A stretch of DNA of 64,000 bases, from assembly GCA_019614645.1 (NCBI GenBank), contig JABWDB010000013.1:682001-746000 (forward strand), read 5' to 3'. The notes below the pieces were generated by a model that was given only the letters and a program-made list of their open reading frames with translations, had not been told where the DNA came from and did no database searches. The position numbers and the translations under genes are program-made. The DNA is from Stratiolaelaps scimitus. Its lineage: Eukaryota > Arthropoda > Arachnida > Mesostigmata > Laelapidae. Positions 1 to 12,220 of this stretch are shown here, in pieces (the stretch's first letter is position 1; each line of letters opens with the position of its first letter).

Positions 1-287
1 TCATTGAGCAAACGAAATTCATGTGATGGAAATCATTCGAATGTCTTTCAACTATGTTCAAACGTCTTTGTCAAGCGTCTGTCTCATGCCAGCTGCCTGA
101 GGACTTGGAATTACGGTAGCTGGGCCTAACATCCGTATGATATCAAATAATCATCGAAGAGTCTCGCATAATTATCTACCCAAAATATGCAGTAGCGACA
201 TGCATTTGCTGTCGGTCGTAATCGTTATATTTAAGAAAAGCGTCGGGAACAGGTACGAGTTCGGTCCGTCTCGTCTAGATAATTCAG

Positions 288-473
288 CATGTGCAAATTC
301 TGACCCTGCGGAGAGCTAAGGTCGCAGCTTACATTGCAGAAGCACCACCGGACCTAGTCAACATATTCAAAGTCGCTTGCTTTTACAATGTGCCGCATAT
401 TCAATGTGAAGAGATCAAAAAAAAACTGAAAGATAGCCCCGGACCACACGAAATCGACGAAGATTCTGAGTAA
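288..473 (+). CDS. Possible 3'-terminal exon of an unidentified gene entering from the left edge
   Basis: The frame is open from a plausible splice acceptor (pyrimidine-rich tract, then AATTCAG ending at 287) to a TAA-type stop at 471-473, about 61 residues. The peptide looks protein-like rather than random. It has an amphipathic start (VQILTLRRAKVAAYIAEAPP), a Cys/aromatic stretch (VACFYNVPHIQCEEIKKKLK) and a charged, acidic C-terminus ending in DEDSE. I do not recognise the family. An in-frame stop (TAG at 276-278) lies just upstream, so if real it is a last exon whose remainder is outside or further left. An AATAAA at about 814 could serve as its polyadenylation signal. It could also be a chance ORF. 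Confidence 0.35.
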   Translation, partial: HVQILTLRRAKVAAYIAEAPPDLVNIFKVACFYNVPHIQCEEIKKKLKDSPGPHEIDEDSE

Positions 474-2739
474 ATGGCAATTCTTGAAATACCCGTGAAC
501 ATTTTGTCACCGTCCGGAACTGTATTTTCTGATTGCTGGTACCCTGCTCGCTCCAGCTATACTAAGTTCAGCTTACAGATGAAAACCGCCAGTCACCATT
601 GGAGATCCCGCTGAGCCGCAAGTCATCTAGCTCCACTCTCGATGTTCGTAGCAGACATGTATTGTAGGTGTCGAGGCAACTGCAAGCAATGCCGCTCTGT
701 CCAACCGGCCGCCTAAAACCACCCCCATGCCCACCTCTGAGAAGTACGCCCAGGTTGGGCTCACCCATCAGATTGACGCTTCTTCGACGCCGCCGGCTGG
801 GCTTAATGGAACTTAATAAACACCGTCTGTGTTTTATAGCTAATCTGTCGGTGAATTCACGGGACTATCTCACATACACGTGTGAGACGGTATACTAAAG
901 GGCAGCTGGAGGCGTTGCTGGAAAATCAGCGCTGTGCAATGGAGATGAACGCTTGTGTTGTGGGGAAGTGCACCCGGACCTTCACTATCAGTGAATGTAA
1001 TTTAGGAAACACCGCAGACCCGTGCGACCACGCGCATGGAACTGCCGGACAATAATGTTTCAAGTATACTATGCACAACAATACATTGCCCCTGTTATAG
1101 AACGAATATTTCGGTGTACGTCACTGTATACTCGTGTAAGCTTACCGGTGATTGAAACCATAAAACGACAGTTGATTTCATGTGATAGCCGTATTTCTAG
1201 CCTGGGTACCATCATTTGGCTAAATCGTTCCCCCAAATTGCAATTATAACAAAATGGCCCACGGTAGCTCAGCCGTTACGGGTGTCACGGTAGACACCTA
1301 GACCTAGTAAGGAGCCAAACCTCAACCTCACTCAAAAACCCACCCCAGGGAGGAGTCCCAACCTCAACCTAGACAGGACATAAATTCAGCTTCGATGATA
1401 TTGAGTAGTATTTTCTACACCACGAGAATAGTTTCACGAATGAGTTTTCCTTTCTAGTTCTTGCTATGGCGAGTGCCTCCGTCAGTGGCAATGAGTGATT
1501 GTGGTACAGCATCAAAGAATGAACATGGCAAATAAAGAGACACTCACGAATATACAGACCTTGTTCTTTAACCCTCACAGGCGGGGTTACCTGGCATTGG
1601 TGTGTGGTTGCTGCGATGATTACGCCCAAACAGGAAGTAACATATGTGCTACGCTCGTTATCACATCCTTGAACTATCTCGTATCTAGGTGACATACTAG
1701 AAACTACAGATCTCCAAAAGAAACATACGAGTTCTTAATAGTGAGGTTAGATTTAATTATCTATCTGATTTGGAAGGCAGCAATAGGAATCAACAGTAAA
1801 TATAAGTGACAGCATCCGCAATTAATTGTAGGCCCGCCAATATAAAGGAAAACATCACCCAATGCACATATGACGGTTTATTAACTTATCGAAATCAATC
1901 GTACTCAGCCACTGCAAAAACTAATCTCTGACACTTCATAGATATTTGCAACTGCTAGGTGTTATTGCATTATTGTATTCTGCCATAACGAACAAATATC
2001 ATCATCATCATCATAATCGTCATAAATCTATGCAGTAATCAGTACTAGCGTATGTAATGTACAATAGAATATCAACGGTAGTTGACAGGAAATGAGCAGC
2101 TATTTTTATGGGATGTTCTCTATCATGGTTGCCGGCCGCTCGACGTGCACTATCACATCAAGAAGCGAGGCACGGTGTCCGGCCCGTTTGTCCATGCCAC
2201 AGTGAATGCTTCTCACACGCTGGCTTCGAGCTAACACAGAGAGGGGTGTGGCCCACATATAGATAGTATTAGATGCTGAGGTGCTGCCTATCGCCATGGG
2301 CCCAGCCGAAACTCCGTCCTCTCATTGAGCGTTTCGCCTCCGTGGGACGCTGGATGTGCTCGTGGATTAGAAGAGGAATCGTAGACTAACTAGCACACTA
2401 GGCCACTTCAGTAGTACGTACGTGCCATGCATACTCGACGACTGACTGACGGGGTGATTGAGTGAGCGGTGATTGCGATACGATAAATAATGCGTATTGT
2501 ATCACCTCGAGATTGGTTGGTTATCTACAGTCGCAGCCGGATCGCAACGAGAACGCGGTAGAAAGCAGATAATTCCCTTCAGTAACGGGCAGCTTAATAG
2601 ATAGGCGCATGGATAAATGATAGGGCTCTGGTTTCATCACGTAAAAAATGAACAACGGATATGAGTGAATCTTGACCTGACCCACGACGAAACGCACGGA
2701 ACGTCGTGCTTTTTAGTTTTGCAACACAGTTCTGCCTGG

Positions 2740-2749
2740 ATATATATAC

Positions 2750-2781
<32 letters not shown>

Positions 2782-2794
2782 GTATATATATATA
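2740..2794. repeat. (TA)n microsatellite with interruptions
   Basis: Direct reading shows alternating TA broken by TACA and TGTA units. Confidence 0.9.
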
Positions 2795-3107
2795 AACTTG
2801 GTAGTGTTCCTTTGCGAAAATACTCTGTTATATATTTGCACACACATAATTACCCAGGAGATCAGCAGTTTGATCGTTGTCGGAATGCGCTGATCAGAGA
2901 GGTACTAGATTAACTCATTGACACTTGTATCTGGACTATTCTCCTTTAAATGCTCAAGCTATTTTCGAATGTAGAGATGGTACAGGTTGGTTGTCCTCCC
3001 ATCAGTTATTAATCTTACTAGTTTAGATTGGTTTAGATTACTGGTTTCGAGACCGTTCATTTAAAATTGGCCATTCACCCTCAGCAGTCTGACCCTCAGC
3101 GAGCATT

Positions 3108-3146
3108 TACCGTGGACGTTAAATGGTGGCTGAGGATCAGGCCGAA
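3108..3146 (+). repeat. Fragment of a short interspersed repeat (SINE-like core)
   Basis: It shares the core TACCGTGGACGTTAAATG plus a following GGCTGA with the copies at 9353-9418 and 62,610-62,743. The unit here is diverged and I could not find target-site duplications. Confidence 0.55.
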
Positions 3147-4118
3147 CACTTTCTTGGTCTAATGTGTAACCGGCTTATCAAACAATTTAACAGATCGATC
3201 TATTTCTAATGTGTGTAGATGTATTCCAAATCATAACTCTACTTGAATTACTGAACAATATATTAGTCATTTATTTATAGTCGTTTTAAAGGAACTCCTA
3301 ATTTATTAGTTAATATATTCATTAATTGAATACACATTATACCACGTATTGTCATTTGGGCACATAGTTACAACTTGCACCAACTTGCATTCTGCCGGTA
3401 AAGCAATATACATTCAACGATTAGATTTTAATAATATAATACATGTGCATTTTATACGTATGCTATTTATATGCGGAATGCTTAAACCAACGGCAAAAAA
3501 AACACTGTTTATGAGGATAATCATTGAGGCTTAAAGACACGAAGTGCGATCCTAGCTCTGAACACGGACGGGAGAGGATGGTCCTGCGAGTTCGCTTCTG
3601 TACCAGTCAAGCGGAGATCAAAGAAGATAATCTGTGGTAGCTGCAACAGCGGAACCAACAGGGGAGACCACGATTACTTTATACCAAGACTAAGTACTCA
3701 TATTGGCCGGCACTGAACTCACCTAGAACTTTTGGCGCGGAGAACCTCGACCCGAGCTGAAGTTTCAGAGTGACTACAGTTTTCAACACGCACGACTAGA
3801 CCCCTTGACATGGGACGGTGAAGCAGAACCGGCCCCGATTCGTTGTGTGAATATAGACATACGTAACTATATGCATGAAACATTGCACTTGTACATGCAC
3901 ACCCTCATAGTTAATGCCAGCGTTCGACAACTTCTTAACTAATCTGAGGTCTTTGATTTTAAGGGAGAAAAGGCTATCTCTATCAGCGACATATATATGA
4001 CACAGTTACATAAGTTGGATAAAGAGAGAGCAATAAGGCATCCTGGACGCCTAATAAGGTCAATGAGGGGTCTGCCATGTCTTCACCACAAATGATAGCA
4101 ACATTGCTGAACAGATAA

Positions 4119-4120
<2 letters not shown>

Positions 4121-4164
<44 letters not shown>
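4121..4164. repeat. (AT)n microsatellite
   Basis: 22 uninterrupted AT units are visible. Confidence 0.95.
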
Positions 4165-4166
<2 letters not shown>

Positions 4167-4908
4167 AAGTGGAAGACTAACTTCAGATCAAAGTACAGCG
4201 AAGAGAGAACTCTATATTAAAAAGTCACTGATTTACGATACATTTTGCACACAATGCTTTAAACGCTGTAGTTACTTTACTTTTTGATCGGTCCTATATA
4301 GAGTCTCATCATGCTTGTACCTCTCAGTGAAAAATATTTCGGAAACGTCTTTAGATATTATCCGCATTTATCTATCTCTGTACTTCTCTGTACGATAAAG
4401 AACGAACCTAATGCAAATGCTAAATACACAATTTACAAATAGAAACAGGTGCATTTACAGGAAGCTCGACTTTGTGTAGATGGCAACATGTGTCCATGTA
4501 TCATCACGGACACGTTCATCTACGTATCCATACATGCCGCTAGGATTATTACCGCTATTTGTCTAATCGTCATCTCGGGGTACCTGCTTGCTTAACAAAC
4601 GAATTATAAAAGCATGCCTATGAGCCATGTAAACGGGGGTGGTCATCCACTTTGTGCTAATTTCAAACAAACCGCCCCGTGAGCTATCGTCTATGGTATC
4701 ACTAGCTCTCTATCTATTCTCTGTATTCGATTGTTCGCTGTGGCAGCTCCTTCATTCCACACGGCCAGCTAAGACGTGACATCTGTGTCGACTCGGCGTT
4801 CTGCCCCGCAGTTCAAGTCACGTTCGTACTGCTTTCGCCGGCTGAGCTGCCCGAGGCAAAAGCACGTCTTGCCAGCTCACATCGAATCCACGTACTTCTC
4901 TCTCTCTC

Positions 4909-4911
<3 letters not shown>

Positions 4912-4970
<59 letters not shown>
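4912..4970. repeat. (TA)n microsatellite with adjacent CT tract
   Basis: A CTCTCTCT run leads directly into about 29 AT units. Confidence 0.95.
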
Positions 4971-4975
<5 letters not shown>

Positions 4976-7900
4976 TTCATTTCAGGCAATCGTGTTGTCG
5001 ACTCGAACGTCAGGGATATCTCGGGCTGACCTTGAAAATGGAGTGGCAAATTTGATGAAAGAAAAGTCGTGTACAGGTACAAGGAAAGGTGGTCACAGGA
5101 AATGTTCTTAGGGAATATTTTCCGAATGATTTTCCCTCTAGAATCCAACTTCTAAGCTGAGAAGAACGTGTATATGTATACACTGTGTATGATAAATTTG
5201 TGAAACGAATGTGAATACTGAATTGGAAAAATTTCTCAGAGGGATTTGCTACATATATTAAGATTACGTAGATCTCAATCCCGCGAACAAAATCTACTTT
5301 GATTTCTGAGTGATTTTTTGAATTCCCATAAAAGCTCGGATATTTTTTGGCGCTATCCCGACAACTTTGTTTAGTAAGTCAGTAAAATGCCACCCATAAA
5401 TAGTATACACTCAAAGTATCACCTCCACTATCGACTTGTTCATTAAGACCTTTAAACGATTTACAGAACTGAACCATTTTACCACGGTTCGCATACAATC
5501 AAATCGACTAAATAGATCAGTCGCACACACATTGCTTGATAAAGAAGACAAAGACCATATGTAGTTTTCGTAAACATTTATGTAGAATATATGACGACGC
5601 CTTTTCTCCTCCATCTGTTAATTTCATGATTGGCAATTTCAGCGTTCAGATATCAGCCAATAGGTTTCAGCTTGCTGTCGCCTTCCATCACTTAAGCTTT
5701 GGGGGCTTTGCAGATCAGGGCTCTACCTGAGCATACACCATTGCCCATACCGAATGGCCTAACGCAGGCTGTTCCTTCCGCGTCGGGGTAAGTCTGTCAG
5801 GGAACGAAAGTAAAAAGTACAACAAGTGTTACTATTATACGATACGAACATAGCTTTAGTATTCGCTCTTATTTCGATCTGTTCGACTTTCATTTGGCTT
5901 AAGATCTGCTTGCCCCAAAGCATAATCACATTACAATGGGTATAGATAGATAAGCCTCTTGGAGTAATTCTGACCGTAGTCAGATAATCGAGCATAAGAC
6001 ATATGATATGAACTTGATAAACCGTACCGATGCAATAGTTACATGACTGAGTTTTAGCAAAATTTATTTTATCGTCAGCATGTTACTCTCAATGTTGATT
6101 TACGTTGATTTTGAATAGCGTACTCTTTCACTCGGATAGTTAATAGTAGTAATTGGTGTATTGAGCTTTCAATTATACCCACATTTAAATCCTCAACACT
6201 TTCTCACTGGACTTTCGGAATAATGTCTTCACGTTGTTATAAAAGGCATCCTGAACGAAAGCTGCTTATCGAAATGATTGATTGTATAGTCATTTATTAA
6301 TCAAATACTATCGGGTACCGCCAATGCTATTATTACAAAATGATAAGAAACATTTTATTAATATGAAACAGCTCCTTCTAGAAGCGACGATGAGTTTCAG
6401 TGAACTCTGCCATCTAAGGAACTGTATGAAGCTAATGCCCGAAAGGGAAGTGTATCCTGGAGGAATCCAGCGCGGCCAAACGGAGAACCCAAGCGGTTCG
6501 TTTCACCTTGAGTCGGAGCACATTATCGGCCAGCTACCCGCGACGTCGATAGAATCGACTAGTTTTTGTTTGTACCCAATGTTCTCCGGAGAACCCGAGG
6601 AATGTCATATATGTTATTGGTTGAGGGCGGCAGTTAGGCTCATCGTGCGCTGATGGATCGTGTCGTTTAGCCGCCACACGCGGCAGTCCCTGGGAGAGGG
6701 CTGGGCACGGAGAAGAAAAAGCACTAGGAAGAGAATGGAGAGCTTACAGTGTCACGGTATTAAGTGGCCTTCGGAGGCACATGTATGTATATATGTAGGC
6801 CTAGACGAGTCATCCAGACCTACCTGTTATATGTATTCATATGTTGGATAGCGTGTTGACCTCTCCGACCAAGTGTCTGTCTCAGGTCGGTGAGTTTTGT
6901 GAGGTTTCTTGAGACGTGATGTATTCATATCAAGTTAAACGGGAACTAATTAATTTTAACAGAGTGCAAATTTGTAGAGGAGCGGAATGTTGATAGTATC
7001 CTACAAACAGATTTTTGTTTGCGTGCGGCCAACATCATACATGGCACAATGGCATGGGCTACCTCGGTTGACAACATGTGCAATGAGGATATAGCTGATT
7101 GAACATGAACAATTAAAATGGCTTGTAACTGTAAACCGCAATGAATGCCACTTATAAAAAAAATGATAATATCTTTTTTTGGCTAGGATGTTTATCTATT
7201 GTCCTTTTCTAGGAACTGGCAGGCAACGCTGTATGGTGACAAGACATCGATCCAACGACACTTTGCTGACATGATTTGAGAAACGCCTTAATTCGTGAAA
7301 GCGGTTAATATAAATATTAATATACTTCGGGCCTTCTCTTTCTCCCCGACATAGTGTCGAAGGCACATATGTAGCGCCGAATGTGTAAATGGCACAAGCG
7401 TAGACAATACACGATACAAGGAACTTCCCCTTCATTAAAACTGCTCACTGGCACAGCAATGCCTTTTCGATAGGTGATCGTCACCGGTATCACACAGCTT
7501 ACTATGTGTTAAAAGATCAGATCTTTGGATGTTCAAAGCCTGCCGTGGCCTCAGGGAGATGGGCTGGGGACCAGCTGCAAACGAAAGCCCAAGCCGCAAA
7601 CAAGAATATAAGACATACATAAGTTATTTTCTGCAAGCATAGCTTACATTTTATGGCAGCCCAATGGTGCACCTGTAGCAGTCCAATGTAGAATATATCT
7701 GGTCCATTCCAAAAACCTGCCATACTTTTAGTGGCGTCCGCTATTGATAAAAATCGTATCTTCGAAACTATCTATCTATATTCATATTTTTCCAAGCTGG
7801 AAAATCCAACATATGAATGAATTATTTCCATAACATGCGGAAAGTAGCCTTAGTACCCGCCCAACAGTTATCTGCCTTCAATTCGGTTAGCGCAGCCTTT

Positions 7901-9352
7901 GTACCATAAGGACGAATCGCAGCTATTTATACATGTAATAAGTGCAGGAGATTCCCTAGCTGTCACTTGTTGAGCTTTCGGTAGATTAGGCAGCAATGGT
8001 CCTAAGTCACTTACGTGAGCAGAAGCGCCTCGACGTTCGGCGGATTCGTTCGTATTGACGGCTGTGTCCCTTCCAGTTCTCAGTCTTCTTGAAGGAACAC
8101 CTTTCTCGTTTTGGTCTGCTCTAAACGTCTGACCCGGCTTCTGTGTCCCCAGGGGTTTTACCCCGCAGTCCAGACAAGTCAGCCTCGTCTAACCTACTCT
8201 GCTATAGGGGTCTGTCCCTTCTCGCGCCCTTTAAAGTAAAGCTCAGATAGCTAACCAGGCAGGCTCCTATTTCACAAATCCAGTCGGAGACCTGAGTGAC
8301 TTCACGTCCCACGGGTAAACCCTCAACGTGTACTTATGTGAACGTGTCGACAAGAACCATGAACAGAAGAGACATATACAACGGAGAAACTCTGTTTGCG
8401 AGGAACGAAAACTTGCTGAAAGCTGACCTGAACGAGAGGGCATGGGGCGCTCTAACCTTGGGAAACACCTTAGGTTAGAAGATGTGAAAGGTCCGTATTT
8501 GATCATGCAAACACTGAATCCCTAAAATGTACCTTGCTCGTGTTGTTGTGTATACAGTGTATGTTTCTGCATTTCTGCAAATATTGCCAATTTGTACAGT
8601 GAGATGTTCAGTATTTTAAATTTAGGTGCAAATAATTTCAAAAATTATTTCCTAACTTTTAGGAATACGACAATAAGCGTACTACCTGAATACTATGCAT
8701 TTTATTTTATCCCATAATAATTGTATTTATGGAATAATCGAACGCGACTGTTTGTTTAATGGCCCACTCTAGGGGCCATCCAGGTCATTGTGGCATTTTA
8801 AACAACAACTCAATCCGGCCACCACACAAGTATCAACTACCTGCATAAACTCCGTGAATTTACAGAAGCTCTAACACACGTTTCAACCGAGCAATAACAA
8901 AAGCAAGTCCTTTGTTTATAACTACAAGTTGACTTGGGTCCCCTCTCTTTTATAAGAAAATGTCCTGCCCGCGTTCATTTCTATTATATCTCGTCTGCCA
9001 CCCCTGCTGTATAGCAATCAAAAGGGTCCGTTCCAGCTCTGACAGCTATTGGATGCTCCCTTGTCAATTGTTCCACTGCTGTGTAGTCGACAGGCTCAAT
9101 TCCTCTCACTCTCGTAGACATAAGAACCCATTCGTATAACGCATAATAACGTGATTATCTCCGGCCTTTTTTTGCTATTGTTGTTTGCTCTGAGAATAAT
9201 TTCGTGGTTGACCAGGAGCTGCGTTAATACTAGTCCCGCAGCCAACTTGAAGCGAAGAGACAGGATGAAATGTCACTATTCTGTCTCAAGAGTAAGAGTA
9301 CGTTTAGTGAGCGATCACTATTAGTATAATAGGTATTGTCACCATTAATGTG

Positions 9353-9418
9353 CAATGCGAAAGCGGTACCGTGGACGTTAAATGTTGGCTGAGAGTCAGC
9401 CCGAAAAAGTTAAGTTAA
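9353..9418 (+). mobile_element. 5'-truncated SINE-like insertion with 15-bp target-site duplication
   Basis: The 66-bp segment is flanked by perfect direct repeats GTCACCATTAATGTG at 9338-9352 and 9419-9433. Inside it is the shared repeat core CGTGGACGTTAAATG, and it ends in an A-rich GTTAAGTTAA tail. Direct flanking repeats plus a 3' tail are the hallmark of target-primed reverse transcription. This copy has lost its 5' part. Confidence 0.75.
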
Positions 9419-11881
9419 GTCACCATTAATGTGTTGGAGTTATGCATCACGAGCCGCATATGGAGACTCGAGAGTAACCTTGCTGGACAGAACCATAACC
9501 GAAGACCGTGAACCAATTTCAATATATACAACATATATACCCATCGGCTACAATGGATTTTACGACACAATATAGTCTCAGGGACGCATACCAGAACCTG
9601 ATGTTTATAATCCCCGATATTTTTCTATACAAAGATAAGGCCTCATCTAGCATCACTTTAGGTGAAGCCGAATCAGCAGCGCAATGTTTTACCGCCAATA
9701 TATAAAATACATTATTCGTTCAGTGTAACAATCATCAAGAATTCAATATATACCTATTAGGTGTTAGTGTTTTGGACGATTGAATTTGTCTCCTTTGGTA
9801 CAGACATTCACCACGATGACGTAAACGATTTTACGGCATCAAACATGCGTCACAATCAGTGACTGGTTGTAACAAGAGCTACACGGGGCCAAACAGCCGT
9901 GCATACAATGTATAAATCTGCTCCTCTCCATAGAATCCTTGAGAACGCCCCAAGCCATCCAAGCGTACTGGACGCCTTTGACTTCGAGGCGGCCTCGCCT
10001 TAAGGGTACGACGCCGTAATGAACGCAGTCATTCATCACACCGCTCGACCATTACCTTGGGTAACGGAAGTGAACAGCAGGGTGATTAAAGCTTCGTGGG
10101 GACTTCGATAGCTCGTAGGGTAATCTTCCAAATTTGAACGGATCAATGAAGCCTTTTCCTTCACCGATAAGGCTGCTTCCTATTTAAGTAACTACGACGA
10201 TTATATGCGACGAAGCGATGGGGCGAACAATTACATGATTTAGCTTACATCGGCTTCGATAATATACATGTATATAAGTTTCATTTGCGATATTGCTGAG
10301 CACTTACAGCTAATTCAGAGTGTCGGAACAGAAAGCTGACTGAAATAAATGGGAAGTGTGCTGTAGGTTGGCTATGAAACAAAATAATGGTTTCATGCCC
10401 ACCTGAACAATAAACCAATACTATATAATAATAACACTTCGGGCCAGCTTCACCCACAATACGAAGAGCGTTATGCTCGGGTTAGTGCTTGGTTGTAGTT
10501 TCTACCCAGAGTTATTGTCAATGGCTGGATATGACAGAATACAATGTACAATATATGTATATATGACAGAATACACAAATAATATAATGTGCTCTACAGT
10601 TACCTATATATAATAAAATCATGAAGCGAAGTTATGGTTTCTATTATTCACGACTAACTATTATTATTATTCACGACTTATTTTTTTTATCATTTATTTA
10701 TTTCCACGACTAAATTGGGTAAAACGAGACCTAGACGAACTGTGAGTTTACGATTCGCGATTGGAGAAATTCACACGGTTGCCACCCGTTATCAATGATG
10801 GCGCATTACAGCAGTTATCTCTACATGATAAGGGCGACATGCTAGATAACAATATTTACATATGCATGTTTCTTTGGGGTAGTGAAAGCCATCTGTTTTA
10901 CATTAGGTATGCTCTATCGTTTTGCCAAATTTGGTCGTGAAATTAAATACGGCATGGATTGCGTATCTGATTACTATGTGAGGGTTTGTCCTAGACATGC
11001 CTCTCCACTCTGAGCTCTGCAGTGTCTTTGTATTAAAACAACTCCTGGTGGAAGAATAGTTATCACGGTATGTATCCGCTTTCTAAATGTACATGACAAA
11101 TCGAAGTGGTAAATGTAATAATGGTAAATAACAGGCATCGACGAACAAACAGTTGGACAAGAAGTCGCATACAACCGCATTCACAATCAGGTCTGCCGAT
11201 TAACGATTCGGTATATGTTTATTTACCTCAAACTTACCATTGGAGCATTACACAACAACACTATATTCATTTATTTTAAAATTTATTGCCGACCATTCAT
11301 GGCTTGAGTTCACTTCTATCACTCGAACTCAAACAGCCAGAATGTCTAGCGGCCATATATATATACACACATATCAGTATACCCTTTATGCTTTTGTACA
11401 ATTAGGTATAATAATAATAATAGTAGTTTAAAGACAATGAGTCCGGCTAATCAGCTATTCCTCGTAGACCTCAAAGTTAGCTAAAACATCCTCTATAACT
11501 AGAACCGTTTAGAATAATAAGCTAGTCAGATCATTCGAAGAAACTTGTTGGTATTATAGTATATATGGCAATCGTGTTTTCTAAAAAAAAAACCTGCTAT
11601 AATGTACAATCTGGTATTGGAAGTCAGTAATCAGTATCGTAGTAGCTTTCACAATCAACAGTAAACAATATGGGCTAAAAATCTTTATATTGTTTAGTAT
11701 AATATTACGAGGGTGTTTGTCTCTCCGTCATTGTGTGCCGTCAACTCAAAAACACAACGATGAACTCTAATGTTCAAACCAAATGATTCTGTTTACCTGT
11801 TAGTTTCTCTACAAAACAGCAAAATCAGACACGTGATCTATTGACAAGTGATATCTAGAGACTAAATGAAAACTTAGCTAT

Positions 11882-12220
11882 TCATGGAAGCTTGTCAAGG
11901 AAGTACGAATCAAACTGAAACAGCGGATCATACAGATTTGGAATCGACTCCAGCGGGTCCTCTGCCAAACGTCTAAGTATCTCCTTTGCGTAATCGATCT
12001 TAGGATGACTTCGCTTGTCTGCGGCTCGCAGCGCACGCAGGTCAGTGCGCAATAATTTCACAATGAGAAGATTACGCTGTAGTGTCTCTGTTGTTTCTAA
12101 CAGCTGGTCAGAAAACTGCGCGTCTCTCAGTAGATCGTACATTCGAGTTGTGAGAAGGCCGATACGGCCCAAGAGTTCCTCAAAAACGTCTTCGTCGACA
12201 TTAAATGACGTCATCGCCAC
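11882..12220 (-). CDS. Small intronless protein, 112 residues, function unknown
   Basis: The ORF is uninterrupted from ATG (12,220) to TGA (11,882-11,884). The protein is rich in Leu, Asp, Glu and Arg and would fold mainly as helices. A first helix runs from about residue 9 to 34 (FEELLGRIGLLTTRMYDLLR), a second from about 36 to 70 and a third near 75-88. The tail is aromatic (FQFDSYFLDKLP). There is no signal peptide, no membrane segment and no cysteine cluster. The composition is typical of small helical subunits of cytosolic or nuclear complexes, but I cannot assign a family. A second in-frame Met lies at residue 3, so the exact start is uncertain. No neighbouring gene shares a promoter with it. 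Confidence 0.6.
   Translation of the reverse strand: MAMTSFNVDEDVFEELLGRIGLLTTRMYDLLRDAQFSDQLLETTETLQRNLLIVKLLRTDLRALRAADKRSHPKIDYAKEILRRLAEDPLESIPNLYDPLFQFDSYFLDKLP

Larger units (their letters stand above)
474..11881. other. Long non-coding stretch with microsatellites and repeat fragments
   Basis: I found no convincing coding exon in this 11-kb stretch. Short open frames exist but lack splice sites in phase, recognisable motifs or coding-like composition. It holds (AT)n tracts near 2740, 4121 and 4912, two copies of a repeat whose core reads CGTGGACGTTAAATG (3108-3146 and 9353-9418), and a CT-rich/AT compound microsatellite at about 4895-4970. Confidence 0.6.

Noticed and set aside
2637..5148. 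Open frames rich in Tyr-Ile repeats
   Set aside because: They are translations of (AT)n microsatellites, not genes.
6282..6653. 123-codon plus-strand open frame
   Set aside because: No recognisable motif, no splice support and no coding-like pattern beyond the absence of stops.
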